From Alphaproteobacteria bacterium (GTDB lineage Bacteria; Myxococcota_A; UBA796; GCA-2862545): a stretch of 64,000 nucleotides of DNA. The stretch lies in NCBI GenBank assembly GCA_020632925.1, contig JACKER010000012.1:256116-320115 (forward strand), read 5' to 3'. The notes under the pieces were generated by a model, which saw nothing but the letters and a program-made list of their open reading frames with translations, was not told where the DNA came from and did no database searches. This document shows positions 44,901 to 53,498 of this stretch, piece after piece (within the stretch, counting starts at the first letter, position 1; every line of letters starts with the position of its first letter). The position numbers and the translations under genes were made by a program.

Positions 44901-45421
44901 TCGAGGACGAGCCGTTCGTGCTCGCGAACCTCGTCCAGCTCGAGTACGCCCGGGAGCGCTGGCAGGACGCGCTGCTGTGGATCGAGCGGCTGCTGGCGGC
45001 GGTGGCCGTCCACGACCACGAGAGCGTGCTGCACGAGGTGCTCGGCTGGAAGGCGGCGGCGCTCGCGCAGCTCGGCCGGCTCCAGCTCGCGGCGGAGACG
45101 CTGGACACGGCACCCCCGCGGCCGGAGCTGTGGCCGCACGTCCAGGTCCGCACGGACATCGCGATCGGTCGGGCGCTCGGGATGCTCCCCGGCCGCGCGG
45201 AGGCGGCGCGCGAGTCCCTCCAGCGCGCGCTGGGCGTGTCCGAGGCCAACGGCTTCCGCTACCACCAGCTGCTGGCCCACCTCGCGCTGTCCTCGGTCGT
45301 CGACCCGGCCACGCGCGACCGCCACGTCCGCGTCGCCACGGGGCTCGCCCGCTCGCTCGCGGCGAACCTGCCCGCCGACGATGCCCAGCGCTTCCTCGAC
45401 GCCCACGGGGTCCGTACCTGA
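41951..45421 (+). CDS. Ser/Thr protein kinase fused to AAA-type ATPase and TPR domain
   Basis: A 1156-residue protein. Kinase domain 20-290: ARGGMATV loop, Lys56 in ALKLL, HRDVTPGN (151-158), DFGVVK (184-189), YMSPEQ. A STAND/AAA ATPase follows (about 315-650): Walker A GPSGHGKT (345-352), Walker B VLIIDDTDRAD (about 431-441). From about 700 to the end are helical TPR repeats (ARKHLEQAAMVFERLG, EALAAVEKRASLEDEP). No membrane segment, so cytoplasmic. This kinase-ATPase-TPR layout (PknK-like) is frequent in myxobacteria. Divergent from a PP2C gene and coupled by TGATG to an M14 peptidase gene. Confidence 0.92.
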   Translation: MEDRHFPTQPMAEPEPGDRIGDVRVLAHVARGGMATVLAVEDLRPGADPDRKLALKLLLPLDGSEEAQSRFRREFRSLSRLHHPNVLRVHEWGMYGDRPWFTMELLEGHDLRIEAEQLQEMPTPERFQRIEAILVQVARALAYVHERGLVHRDVTPGNLMVTAGRGGPSSDPTNLPDGAVKLMDFGVVKEAGGDMTAVGELIGTVAYMSPEQITGDEIDARSDLYSLGAVLYLLLTGRRPFQAHTIHGFMEKHLHTRPRPPRELVPEVPEDLDAICLRLLEKAPADRFASASHLLHVLGDAQTGEEPEGRWPPTTVGRGPLKVRLREAIEEVASGRTGQALVISGPSGHGKTRMLDLAELHARRLGLPLAVGRCRFQDRPFGAFKSVLQALRGEHLPSALQGLYEAGDGPAERYPVLAAFRELLVERAPLVLIIDDTDRADPATVELLTYLIRNTLELASEPILFLIGHDTGEQRIRAQLESLPSVGALELPALSSAEVEELVVSVLGSSSASLALASRVFTEGQGSPAFITDMLRGLIDDGLIVEDQTGCWRLTVDASEITRSQLPMPASLRQVLMERLQPLSAHARSVGRILALARRRVDLDVLVTCCPLPEDRLMEGLDELVDAELVTESRSDDDEKVELAHGRFREVLLEGVAAEDLREGHRRLGEALERHHRGRLPAIVEELAWHFEHGCVPTKAYLYLVLAGERHLQRSLYGECIQSLERALTLEPDARTYLLLDDADRRLAEVWLSLSRARHGLGEPEPAVQAVTQAQRIARLVKDPRLESRIAAELGSQLRQVGKLDEAQAQLRAAIEAAEATGDQNLLPMPLYELGGVMWSGGDLASSELHWRRCLQISQQVGDERSTARGFNGLAILALSRGQQLEARKHLEQAAMVFERLGMLSPLVVTRSNLVELYVNTGVLRKAQALAERTYAQAEEVGLLEGIALGRGWRARILLVLGRTDEAERDAREALAAVEKRASLEDEPFVLANLVQLEYARERWQDALLWIERLLAAVAVHDHESVLHEVLGWKAAALAQLGRLQLAAETLDTAPPRPELWPHVQVRTDIAIGRALGMLPGRAEAARESLQRALGVSEANGFRYHQLLAHLALSSVVDPATRDRHVRVATGLARSLAANLPADDAQRFLDAHGVRT

Positions 45422-46935
45422 TGCTGCTCACCCGCGCCGAAGCCACGCACTACCGTGAGACCTCGCTGCACGCCGACGTCATGGCCTTCGTGGCCGCGCT
45501 CGACGCCCGTCGCGACCCGCGCCTGTGGGTCGGGAGCTTCGGGAGGAGCCCGCAGGGCCGCGAGCTGCCGCTGCTCGTGCTCTCCACGGGTGGCGTGAGC
45601 ACCCCGGCGCAGGCGAAGGCGCTCGGCCGGCCGGTCGTGCTGATGCTCGACGGCATCCACCCGGGCGAGGTCGAGGGCAAAGAGGCGACGCTCGCGCTGA
45701 TCCGCGACCTGCTCGACGGTCGCGCGCCGGAGCTCGCGGACGCGCTGCACCACCTCACGCTGGTGGTGGTGCCGTTGTTCAACCCCGACGGCAACGACGC
45801 GCTGGACCCCGCGAACCGCAGGCTCGAGCTGAAGAAGCTCCACGGGCAGATCGGGCCGGTCGTGGGGACGCGCACCCAGAGCCATGGGATCAACCTGAAC
45901 CGCGACTGGATGCGGCTGCAGGCCCCGGAGAGCCGCCTGCTCCAGGCGGGCGTGATCGGACCGTGGCAGCCCGACCTGACCATCGACAACCACGCGACCA
46001 ACGGCAGCGTCCACCGCATGCAGATGACGGTCGACGTGCCGCACACCGTGGCCGCGGGGCGACCCGAGCCCATCGAGCTCGTGCGCACCTCGCTCGTCCC
46101 CGACGTGATCCGCGCCGTGCGGCGCCGGGGCTTCGAGAGCGGCTGGTACGGGAACTTCGTGGAGGACGAGCGGGCGCTCGACGCGGGCGTCGACGTGGAC
46201 GGGACGGCCACCGTGGGGGAGGGGTGGATGACCTATCCGCACCACCCGCGGTTCGGCGCGAACCAGCGCGGGCTGACCGGGCGCATGGACCTGCTGCTCG
46301 AGTGCTACAGCTACCTGCCGTTCGAGGAGCGCGTGCACACCGCCTCCGCCTGGCAGATCGAGACGCTGGCCTGGGTGGCGCGGCATCCGGATCTCTGCCT
46401 GCAGACGGTCGCGGACGCGTCGACCCCGAGGGACCGGATCGCCGTTCGCTCGGAGCTGGGCGTCTTCGACACGCTGGTGGAGATCCCGACGCGGAACCCC
46501 CGGACGCTGGACGGGCTGCCGGTGACGGTGAAGCTCCCGCACCTCGCGCGCTTCGTGGGGAGCACGGTGGTGGATCGTCCCGCGGCGTACGTGGTCCCGC
46601 CGGAGGTCGCGGCGCACCTGCGGCTGCACGGGCTCGAGGTGGGACCGGCGCCCGCGGAGGCCGTCGTCCGCGTCGCGACCATCGAGGGGCTCGGGACCGC
46701 GGCCGGCCGCAAGATCCTGGAGGCCGGCAGCGTCGGCGACGTGAGCGTGAGCTGGCGGGAGGAGCGGCGCGCGGTTCCGGCGGGGTGGGCGTCGGTGTCG
46801 ACCGACCAGCGGCTGGGCGCGGTCGCTGTGTACCTCTGTGAGCCCGAGTCGGACGACGGCGCAGCCGAGAACGGGCTCGTCGCGGTCCCAGAGCTCGGAG
46901 CCGAGCATCCGATCTGGCGGGTCGAGCGCGTCTGA
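45421..46935 (+). CDS. M14-family metallopeptidase-like protein
   Basis: A 504-residue protein. GIHPGEVEG gives the H-x2-E zinc pair (about 79-82), NLNRDWMRL the substrate Arg/Asn region, DNHATNG the third zinc His (about 193), and LLECYSYLPFEER the catalytic Glu (about 298). A C-terminal domain of about 190 residues follows. No signal peptide is seen. The start overlaps the kinase stop (TGATG), so expression is tied to the kinase gene. It is only distantly similar to the M14 protein at 13731. Confidence 0.8.
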   Translation: MLLTRAEATHYRETSLHADVMAFVAALDARRDPRLWVGSFGRSPQGRELPLLVLSTGGVSTPAQAKALGRPVVLMLDGIHPGEVEGKEATLALIRDLLDGRAPELADALHHLTLVVVPLFNPDGNDALDPANRRLELKKLHGQIGPVVGTRTQSHGINLNRDWMRLQAPESRLLQAGVIGPWQPDLTIDNHATNGSVHRMQMTVDVPHTVAAGRPEPIELVRTSLVPDVIRAVRRRGFESGWYGNFVEDERALDAGVDVDGTATVGEGWMTYPHHPRFGANQRGLTGRMDLLLECYSYLPFEERVHTASAWQIETLAWVARHPDLCLQTVADASTPRDRIAVRSELGVFDTLVEIPTRNPRTLDGLPVTVKLPHLARFVGSTVVDRPAAYVVPPEVAAHLRLHGLEVGPAPAEAVVRVATIEGLGTAAGRKILEAGSVGDVSVSWREERRAVPAGWASVSTDQRLGAVAVYLCEPESDDGAAENGLVAVPELGAEHPIWRVERV

Positions 46936-47015
46936 CGGGCGGCGGTCATTGTCCCTGTGACGAACGTGTGACATAGGTGGACCAGCAGGGGCGATGTGCG
47001 CCCCGGGAGGTCGAC

Positions 47016-47951
47016 GTGAGCGCAGCCACCACCGAGAAGCGGGAGCGCGCCGCAGGCGTGGTCGAGCCACCCTCGCCGCGGTCGAAGACGGCGCCGCACG
47101 ACGGGCACCTGACGGCGCAGGAGCTGGCGGCGCTGAACTCGAAGAGCGGCCTGCTCAAGCTGCTCCAGGCCAAGCGCGTGAACACCCGGAGCGTGCTCAG
47201 GACGCTCGAGTACGAGGCGGAGCTCAAGCGCCTCCAGATGGAGCTCGTGAAGCTCCAGCGGACGGTTCAGCTCACGGGGCGACGGGTGGCCGTGGTGTTC
47301 GAGGGACGCGACGCCGCGGGGAAGGGCGGCGCGATCCGGCGCTTCATCGAGCACCTGAACCCCCGGACGGCCCGGGTGGTGGCGCTGCCCAAGCCCACGG
47401 AGGTCCAGCAGGGCCAGTGGTACTTCCAGCGGTACATCGAGGCCCTGCCGAACCCGGGCGAGATCTGCTTCTTCGACCGCAGCTGGTACAACCGGGCGGT
47501 CGTCGAGCCGGTGATGGGCTTCTGCACGGAGTCGCAGCACCGCCTCTTCCTGCAGCAGGTGCCCGAGTTCGAGCACATGCTCTACGAAGACGGCGTCGAG
47601 CTCATCAAGTTCTGGTTCTCCATCTCGAAGTCCGAGCAGGCGCGCCGGTTCGCGTCCCGTCGCAACAACCCGCTCAAGCAGTGGAAGATCAGCCCGGTCG
47701 ACGAGGAGGCCCAGGCCCGCTGGGACGTGTACACGCGGTACAAGGAGGAGATGTTCGGGCGCACGCACACCTCGTTCAGCCCGTGGATCATCGTCCGCGC
47801 GAACTCCAAGCAGCGCGCCCGCCTCGAGAGCATCCGGCACGTGCTCACGACCCTGCCGTACGACGGAAAGGAGAGCCCGAAGACGGACATCCGCCCCGAT
47901 CCACGGGTGGTCCGCCGGTTCCATCGGTCGAGCCGCCAGATCGACGACTAG
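47016..47951 (+). CDS. ppk2: Polyphosphate kinase 2
   Basis: A 311-residue PPK2-family enzyme. Walker A VFEGRDAAGKGGAIRRF (about 92-108), Walker B ICFFDRSWYNRAVVEPV (about 150-166), and the lid KFWFSISKSEQARRFASR are all typical. It transfers phosphate between polyphosphate and nucleotides (NDP/NTP). GTG 47016 is preferred, with GGGAGG upstream. One PPK2 domain, normal length. Its TAG abuts the stop of the convergent gene at 47952. Confidence 0.93.
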   Translation: MSAATTEKRERAAGVVEPPSPRSKTAPHDGHLTAQELAALNSKSGLLKLLQAKRVNTRSVLRTLEYEAELKRLQMELVKLQRTVQLTGRRVAVVFEGRDAAGKGGAIRRFIEHLNPRTARVVALPKPTEVQQGQWYFQRYIEALPNPGEICFFDRSWYNRAVVEPVMGFCTESQHRLFLQQVPEFEHMLYEDGVELIKFWFSISKSEQARRFASRRNNPLKQWKISPVDEEAQARWDVYTRYKEEMFGRTHTSFSPWIIVRANSKQRARLESIRHVLTTLPYDGKESPKTDIRPDPRVVRRFHRSSRQIDD

Positions 47952-49154
47952 CTAGGGCCAGGGAGGAGACGCCTGGCCGTCGAAGTCCTTGCCCCAGCAC
48001 AGCGGCTCGTGCGTCTTCGCCTCGAGGGCGCAGCCGTGGTCGTAGCCGATGCCGACGTAGCTCACGTCCACGTTCTTGGGGGCGTTGCCGACCTGGTACT
48101 GGTTGTCCAGCCCCCAGCACGAGAGGCGGTCGCCGTCGAGCACGCCGCAGGCGAAGCTCTTGCGCGCCGAGACGCCCGCGTACGGCCCGGCGTCGGACGG
48201 CGGTGAGGACTGGCCGAACTGGGTCGCGCCGAAGCAGGTCAGCCCGAGGTCCTGGCGGATGGCGCAGGAGAAGTCCTGACCGGAGGTGATCGAGACGTAC
48301 CCGCCGCCGAACGGGATGTGGTCGCCCACGTCCTGGCCGGGCAGGGCGCCGGTCCCCCAGCACACCACGACCCGCTCGTTGCGGGTGATGCCGCACCCGT
48401 GCCGCAGCCCCAGGTCGATGTCCGCGAACTGCAGCGGCGGCGCGCCGCTCACCACGCCCTCGGTGTCGTCGCCCCAGCACACGGGCTCCCGGTCGTCCGC
48501 GGTCAGCGCGCACACCGACTGGAAGCCGCAGGCCACGTCGCCGTAGTTCGCGTCCGACGGGGCGCCGCTCACCTGGCCCAGGTCGTCGCGGCCCCAGCAG
48601 CGCACGCGGCCGTCGTCGGCCACCGCGCACGCGTAGCTGCGGCCCCCGCACACGTCCTTCCAGCCCGTGTCCGCCGGCGCGTCGCTCACCTGGCCCTCGT
48701 CGTCGGCCCCCCAGCAGCGGACCCGGCCCGTGGAGTCCACGCCGCAGGTGTGGTCCTCGCCGCCGCCCAGCGCGACGAAGTCGAACCGATCGCGCCCGTC
48801 GCAGTCCTGGTCGATGTCGTCCCAGCCGACCTCGGGCGCGTTGGCGTAGATCGTGGGTGCCGAGTCGTCGCAGTCGTCGCCGCCCGAGCCCGTCCACGCG
48901 TGCCCGTCGCCGTCGGCGTCCACGCCGTCCGCCTGGTCGCAGTTCTGGTCGATGCCGTCGCCGAAGATGTCGTTGGCGTCCGGGTGGATGTCCGGATCGG
49001 AGTCGTCGCAGTCGCCATCCGCCAGGGAGTACCCGTCATCGTCGGCATCGCCGTCGTTGGTGGGCCCGTCGTCCGTGGGTACGATCGGCGGCTCACCGGC
49101 ACAAGCGGCGAGCAACGACGTGACGATCGCGACCCGCGCGAAGCACCAGCTCAA
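47952..49154 (-). CDS. Lipoprotein with MopE-type metal-binding motifs and RCC1-like propeller
   Basis: A 400-residue protein. The start is TTG 49154, with GGAGGTCC just upstream; it gives a lipobox SLLAAC (Cys 18). Two MopE-type motifs follow (DCDDSDPDIHPDANDI ... GIDQNCD; DDCDDSAPTIYANAPE ... DIDQDCDG), then about seven RCC1/BNR-like repeats each ending in CWG or CFG (VRCWGADDEGQVS, CWGRDDLGQVSG, LSCWGLDNQYQVGN), sufficient for a seven-bladed propeller. Cys-rich, probably surface-exposed and metal-binding. Function unknown. Confidence 0.8.
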   Translation of the reverse strand: MSWCFARVAIVTSLLAACAGEPPIVPTDDGPTNDGDADDDGYSLADGDCDDSDPDIHPDANDIFGDGIDQNCDQADGVDADGDGHAWTGSGGDDCDDSAPTIYANAPEVGWDDIDQDCDGRDRFDFVALGGGEDHTCGVDSTGRVRCWGADDEGQVSDAPADTGWKDVCGGRSYACAVADDGRVRCWGRDDLGQVSGAPSDANYGDVACGFQSVCALTADDREPVCWGDDTEGVVSGAPPLQFADIDLGLRHGCGITRNERVVVCWGTGALPGQDVGDHIPFGGGYVSITSGQDFSCAIRQDLGLTCFGATQFGQSSPPSDAGPYAGVSARKSFACGVLDGDRLSCWGLDNQYQVGNAPKNVDVSYVGIGYDHGCALEAKTHEPLCWGKDFDGQASPPWP

Positions 49155-49183
49155 AGGGACCTCCTGCTCCTGACGTCCAACGC

Positions 49184-49189
49184 ATGGTA
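49184..49189 (-). promoter_or_regulatory. -10-like box TACCAT
   Basis: Minus-strand TACCAT, 29 nt before the TTG at 49154, with GGAGGTCC between. Confidence 0.4.
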
Positions 49190-49241
49190 GCCGGGGGGGC
49201 CTCCTTCCGGCGACAATGTTCCCGACGCGAGGTGTGGCTTG

Positions 49242-49664
49242 ATGTGGATGCTGATCGCTGGCCAGGCGCTGGCCAACCCCGATCTGGACGCCGTGGTGCT
49301 GGCTCTCTCCGCCAGGGACGCCGTCTCCTGCGAATCGATCGAGGCCCTGACCTCCACCCCCACCGCCACGCTGGTCGAGGTGGTGGACACGGTGCAGATG
49401 CCGCCCTGGGCGCCGATGCGGGCGGCCAACTGCCTGATCGAGCGGCACGCCCTCGAGATCCACCCGCAGCTCGACCAGTGGGTGACGGATCCGAACCTCG
49501 CGGGGCTCAACCGGCTCGTCCTCGGCAAGCTCGACGTGATGCCGGTCGAGATCGCCGTCCCGGTCGCGCGCAAGGCGCTCGAGGGCACCGACCCCGAGCT
49601 CGCCCGCACCCGCATCGGCGCCTCCAAGGTCACGGAGATCCGCGCCGTGGTGGTGACGCCGTGA
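49242..49664 (+). CDS. Secreted helical protein upstream of a metzincin
   Basis: A 140-residue protein. MWMLIAGQALA-NPD is a very short signal peptide (about 11 residues). The body is HEAT-like: VLALSARDAVSCESIEALTS, WAPMRAANCLIERHALEI, VARKALEGTDPELARTRIGA. The stop overlaps the metalloprotease start (GTGA), so the two are translationally coupled and may interact. TTG 49239 is an alternative start. Confidence 0.6.
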   Translation: MWMLIAGQALANPDLDAVVLALSARDAVSCESIEALTSTPTATLVEVVDTVQMPPWAPMRAANCLIERHALEIHPQLDQWVTDPNLAGLNRLVLGKLDVMPVEIAVPVARKALEGTDPELARTRIGASKVTEIRAVVVTP

Positions 49665-50803
49665 AGCACTCGCTCCTCTGGCTGGTCCTCCTCCCGGGCT
49701 GCGACATCTTCACCGTGCCCGCGACCGACGCAGGCACCGACGACACCGGCACCACGCCGCCGGGCACGACGGTGTACGACGCGCTCTCCTTCTCCGAGGA
49801 GGAGCTGCGCTCCGACGGCGACGGGCGGTACGTGGTGAAGGTCGACGTGCCCGCGGGCGCGACCTCGTTCCAGGTCACGAGCACCTCGCCGCAGCTGCCG
49901 GCGCTCGAGAGCGTGACCGACCCCGACGGCAACGAGATCCTGGACTGGCAGGATCTGATCCAGAGCCCGCGGAGCCTCACGAACGCGATCTACCCGCAGC
50001 GGACCGACGTGGCGTTCAACTGGCCGATCCGCGAGGTCGACGGGGCGCTCAAGCCCGGGAAGTACAAGGTCGAGTGGGCCCTGGTGGACGACAGCTTCAA
50101 CTACGTCGCGGACGGGAAGGTCACGGCGTCGACCGTGATCAAGCGGGACCCCGACTTCTCCCAGGGGGAGGTCCACGTCCGCATCGTCTACGCCGAGGGC
50201 ATCGACCAGCTGCCGAAGGTCACCAACGCCGTCGAGGCCGCGGTCGAGCACTGGCGCGAGGTCTGGGGCTCGGTGGGGGTCACCCTGGTCGAGCGGTACG
50301 ACACCTCCGACCTCGACGCGAGCCTGGACTTCACCTGGTCGGGCGACCCCTCGGTCAAGAAGATCGCGGATACGAAGGAGCCCGGCGAGCTCCAGCTGAT
50401 CGTCGGCGAGACCGTGCGCGGCGAGCAGTACATCTACGGTGTGTCCGCAGGCATCCCCGGGACGATCGAGCCGACGAAGAACACGTTCGTGGTGCTCGCC
50501 TGGACGACGCACGCCGGCCCCGACGGGAACTTCAGCGACAACGACATCATGGTCATGGGCGAGACCATGGCGCACGAGACGGGCCACTACATGGGCCTGT
50601 TCCATCCGGTCGAGGGGACCTGGAACAACTGGGACGCGCTGGACGACACCGTGGAGTGCAACGGTCAGCTCCAGTGCAACCGCGATCTCGGCGAGAACCT
50701 GATGTACCCGTACTCGCTGTGCGGGGGCTCGACCTGCCGCTCGCAGTACATCCTCACCGACGATCAGGGCGGCGTGTTCCAGCGGGCGGTCGGGTCGCTC
50801 TGA
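49661..50803 (+). CDS. M43-like metzincin metalloprotease lipoprotein
   Basis: A 380-residue protein. Signal MKHSLLWLVLLPGC (lipobox Cys 14). A Thr/Asp-rich linker and a beta domain (about 40-150) precede the catalytic domain. MAHETGHYMGLFHP carries the full metzincin zinc site H-E-x2-H-x2-G-x2-H (about 299-309); ENLMYPY provides the Met-turn. This matches pappalysin-type (M43) secreted proteases, and four Cys lie around the active site as in that family. Predicted to be an outer-membrane anchored protease. Translationally coupled to the gene before it. Confidence 0.85.
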   Translation: MKHSLLWLVLLPGCDIFTVPATDAGTDDTGTTPPGTTVYDALSFSEEELRSDGDGRYVVKVDVPAGATSFQVTSTSPQLPALESVTDPDGNEILDWQDLIQSPRSLTNAIYPQRTDVAFNWPIREVDGALKPGKYKVEWALVDDSFNYVADGKVTASTVIKRDPDFSQGEVHVRIVYAEGIDQLPKVTNAVEAAVEHWREVWGSVGVTLVERYDTSDLDASLDFTWSGDPSVKKIADTKEPGELQLIVGETVRGEQYIYGVSAGIPGTIEPTKNTFVVLAWTTHAGPDGNFSDNDIMVMGETMAHETGHYMGLFHPVEGTWNNWDALDDTVECNGQLQCNRDLGENLMYPYSLCGGSTCRSQYILTDDQGGVFQRAVGSL

Positions 50804-50814
50804 CCGAGGCCGGG

Positions 50815-50820
50815 TAGACT
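50815..50820 (+). promoter_or_regulatory. Leaderless-type -10 box TAGACT
   Basis: TAGACT, then GGGATC (6 nt), then ATG 50827. The TAG is in frame with the gene. Confidence 0.55.
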
Positions 50821-50826
50821 GGGATC

Positions 50827-51825
50827 ATGTGGGCGTGGCTGCTGCCTCTGGCGTGCGGCGAGCGACAGGACCGCGTGTCGCTCGTCGGCGACGTCACCTG
50901 GACCGCGGCCTTCGACGAAGGGGCGCGGGCGGCCGGCGCTCGTGACTGCAGCTACACCCGCCACTACGTCGCGTCCGAGGACCGCTCGGCCCCCTGGCTC
51001 TGCCCGAAGTGCGAGCTCCAGGCGTCCGCCGAGGTGACCGTCGACGACGCGGACCTCGACTGCTACGCGAGCGTGACCGGGAGCACACCCGAGGTCGCCG
51101 AGCGGCTCGGGACCACCGACGAGAAGCTGCACCGCGGGATCCTGCCGTTCGCGCCCATGTCCGCGATGGGGGCGCTGGCGGGGGACCTGATCCTCACGGG
51201 CGATCCCGTCACCCTCGACGCGCCGAGCGGGCAGGTGACCCTCACGATGACGGGCAGCTTCGTGGAGGACGTCGAGAAGGGCGACCCGTGGCAGGGGCTC
51301 GCGCCGCCCGACGAGTACGCCTGCGGCTGGCCTCACGGCGACCGCCCGGCCTATGACGGACCCTGGCGCGCCCGGCTCGGACACGAGATCCCGGACGGCT
51401 GGTTCGGCGATGCCTGCGAGGAGGGGGTCCGGCTGCACGATCTCCTGGGCGAGTGGCTCGTGATCGACGTGTCCGCCGTGGACTGCCCACCGTGCCAGGC
51501 GATGGCCGAGGAGGAGGCGTCCTTCGTCGACCAGATGCGGGCCGGGGGCACCGAGGTCCGCGTCGTGACGCTGCTCGCCCCCTCGCTCTCGACCGCGCTC
51601 GACCCCACGCCGCCCGAGATCCTCGACGCGTGGACGGTGACCTTCGGGCTCGAGGGCCCGGTGCTCGGCGATCGCGGCTGGGGCTACCAGATGGCCTCGA
51701 CGCTGTTCGGGTCCGTCTCGTACCCGACCTGGTTCCTCGTGGCGCCCGACGGCACCCTGCTCGACGGGGGCCGCGGCTTCGCGGACTGGGGCGTCGTCCG
51801 GCGCGCGATCGAGAGCGCGGACTGA
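50827..51825 (+). CDS. Thioredoxin-fold lipoprotein
   Basis: A 332-residue protein with signal MWAWLLPLAC (lipobox Cys 10), whose start is fixed by the in-frame TAG four codons upstream. Residues about 205-330 form a TlpA/AhpC-like thioredoxin domain: LGEWLVIDVSAVDCPPCQAM carries the redox C-x2-C, and YPTWFLVAPDGTLLDGG the cis-Pro region. The N-terminal 190 residues are beta-rich with several Cys (CSYTRHYVAS, CPKCELQASA, DLDCYASVTG). It may handle disulfides or cytochrome maturation in the envelope. Confidence 0.82.
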   Translation: MWAWLLPLACGERQDRVSLVGDVTWTAAFDEGARAAGARDCSYTRHYVASEDRSAPWLCPKCELQASAEVTVDDADLDCYASVTGSTPEVAERLGTTDEKLHRGILPFAPMSAMGALAGDLILTGDPVTLDAPSGQVTLTMTGSFVEDVEKGDPWQGLAPPDEYACGWPHGDRPAYDGPWRARLGHEIPDGWFGDACEEGVRLHDLLGEWLVIDVSAVDCPPCQAMAEEEASFVDQMRAGGTEVRVVTLLAPSLSTALDPTPPEILDAWTVTFGLEGPVLGDRGWGYQMASTLFGSVSYPTWFLVAPDGTLLDGGRGFADWGVVRRAIESAD

Positions 51826-51840
51826 GCGACGCGGGGGGCG

Positions 51841-52323
51841 TCACAGGTCGTCGAAGGAGCCGCTGTCCGGATCGGGCAGGTCCTCGTCCACGTCTGCGCG
51901 GGCCGCCTTCAGCGCGCGGCCGATCTCCGCGAGCGCCCGCCGCTCGCCGTCGCTGGTCGAGAAGGCCACACCGAACAACCCGCCCGCCGCACGCGCCACG
52001 TCGAGGCAGTGCTGCTCGACGTCCTGGAGCACCCGTGGCCCCCAGTCCGCGGTCGGACCCCGGTGGCGGAGGGCGAGCGCCACCAGCACCCGGCGCCCGA
52101 GCTCCAGATCCTCGTCCGACGGGCGCTCCGCCAGCCAGTGCTCCCAGGGCCCGGCGGTCAGCCCGTAGCCGCGTGCGACCTCCAGGATCCGCAGGCGTTC
52201 GGCCGCCTGGACGCTGCCGTCCGCCCACGCGACCTGGACGAGCGGGAGCAGCAGCACCGCCGACAGCGTGTCCGGACCGATCCCGAGCTTCTCCAGGGCT
52301 ACCGCCAGCTCCGAATCCCTCAC
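51841..52323 (-). CDS. TerB-like protein
   Basis: A 160-residue helical protein. LLPLVQVAWADGSVQAAERL and ILEVARGYGLTAG match the metal-binding TerB/DjlA-N fold. GTG 52323 with GGAGGGG upstream is used. TerB proteins are associated with tellurite resistance and stress signalling; no ter genes are nearby. It is divergent from the vWA lipoprotein gene at 52481. Confidence 0.7.
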   Translation of the reverse strand: MRDSELAVALEKLGIGPDTLSAVLLLPLVQVAWADGSVQAAERLRILEVARGYGLTAGPWEHWLAERPSDEDLELGRRVLVALALRHRGPTADWGPRVLQDVEQHCLDVARAAGGLFGVAFSTSDGERRALAEIGRALKAARADVDEDLPDPDSGSFDDL

Positions 52324-52456
52324 GGCCCCTCCGCCGACCGTGTAACGCCCCTGGATCGGCCCGCCCGGTGCGACATTTTTCCCGCGATCTGCGGCCGCCG
52401 ACGCGGCGCGATCACGGATCGAAGGTGAGATCCGGATCTGGCACGCCCGCTGCATG

Positions 52457-52462
52457 TAGGAT
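52457..52462 (+). promoter_or_regulatory. -10-like box TAGGAT
   Basis: TAGGAT, 18 nt before GTG 52481, with GGAGGT between. Confidence 0.45.
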
Positions 52463-52480
52463 CGCTCGACGGAGGTCACC

Positions 52481-53464
52481 GTGTCGCGCCTGCTCCCCCT
52501 CGCCCTGCTCCCGCTGGTCGCCTGCAGCTCCGAGACCTCGTTCCTCTACCAGTCGACGGTCGACACGTTCGTCCAGACGCCCAACGACGAGGTCGACATC
52601 CTCTTCGTCGTCGACGACTCGAACTCGATGGCCGAGGAGCAGGCGGCGCTCGCGGACGCGTTCACGGACTTCATCGCCGAGATCGAGAACGCGAACAGCA
52701 AGTTCCAGATCGGCGTCGTCACGACCTCGGCCGACACCGACGATCCGCGCGTCGGCGAGCTCATCGGCAGCCCGCCGTTCCTCACCGCCGACGACGACTA
52801 CGTCTCGAAGTTCAAGTCGCGGGTGCAGGTCGGCGTCGAGGGCTCGGACAAGGAGAAGGGCCTGGCGGCGGCCGCGGCGGCGCTGTCCCCGGAGCGCCTC
52901 GCGGGCACCAACGCAGGCTTCATCCGGCCCGACGCCAACCTGCTGGTGGCCGTCGTCTCCGACGAGGAGGACTGCTCGGACGACGGCGTGCTCGACGGCT
53001 ACGACTCGGACGCCTGCTACACCAACCCCGAGTTCCTCGCGCCGGTCGGCGAGTACCTCGACGCGATCGTCGACGCCAAGAACGGTCGGGCGGACCTGGT
53101 GTCCTTCGGCGCCATCATCAGCCCGGCCTCGGACTCCGCGTGCGACACGGCCTACCCGGCGGTCCGCTACGCGCTCGGCGCGCACGAGCTCGGCGGCATG
53201 GTGGGCAACATCTGCCAGCCGGACTGGAGCGACATGCTCTACGACCTCGGGCTGACGGCGTCCGGCCTGCTCGACGAGTTCGTGCTCTCCCAGCCCGCGC
53301 TCGAGGAGTCGATCGAGGTCACCGTGAACGGCGAGCCGGTCGAGCAGAGCACGCGCGATGGCTGGTCCTACGTCCCTTCGCGGACGGCGGTCCTGTTCCT
53401 GGGCAACGCCATCCCTCCGCGCGGCGCCGAGGTCGTCGTCCAGTACGAGATCCAGCCGAACTAG
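52481..53464 (+). CDS. von Willebrand factor A-like lipoprotein
   Basis: A 327-residue protein. Signal MSRLLPLALLPLVAC (lipobox Cys 15). VDILFVVDDSNSMAEEQAAL is the vWA first strand with the D-x-S-x-S metal site; a later Asp-rich segment (VVSDEEDCSDDGVLDGYDSD) supplies further ligands. A C-terminal beta domain (ESIEVTVNGEPVEQST, AEVVVQYEIQ) follows. Such lipoproteins are abundant in myxobacteria and are presumed to mediate protein contacts at the surface. Confidence 0.82.
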   Translation: MSRLLPLALLPLVACSSETSFLYQSTVDTFVQTPNDEVDILFVVDDSNSMAEEQAALADAFTDFIAEIENANSKFQIGVVTTSADTDDPRVGELIGSPPFLTADDDYVSKFKSRVQVGVEGSDKEKGLAAAAAALSPERLAGTNAGFIRPDANLLVAVVSDEEDCSDDGVLDGYDSDACYTNPEFLAPVGEYLDAIVDAKNGRADLVSFGAIISPASDSACDTAYPAVRYALGAHELGGMVGNICQPDWSDMLYDLGLTASGLLDEFVLSQPALEESIEVTVNGEPVEQSTRDGWSYVPSRTAVLFLGNAIPPRGAEVVVQYEIQPN

Positions 53465-53476
53465 GCGCTCCTCGGG

Positions 53477-53482
53477 TAGCCT
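53477..53482 (+). promoter_or_regulatory. -10-like box TAGCCT for pfkA
   Basis: TAGCCT lies 16 nt before ATG 53499; GGGGGA between serves as ribosome site. Confidence 0.45.
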
Positions 53483-53498
53483 GGGGCCCGGGGGAGAC

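Noticed and set aside
41903..45406. An 1167-codon minus-strand open frame antisense to the kinase-ATPase-TPR gene
   Set aside because: Low-complexity, Arg/Leu/His-rich translation with no motifs, while the + strand has full kinase and ATPase motifs. It is an antisense shadow.
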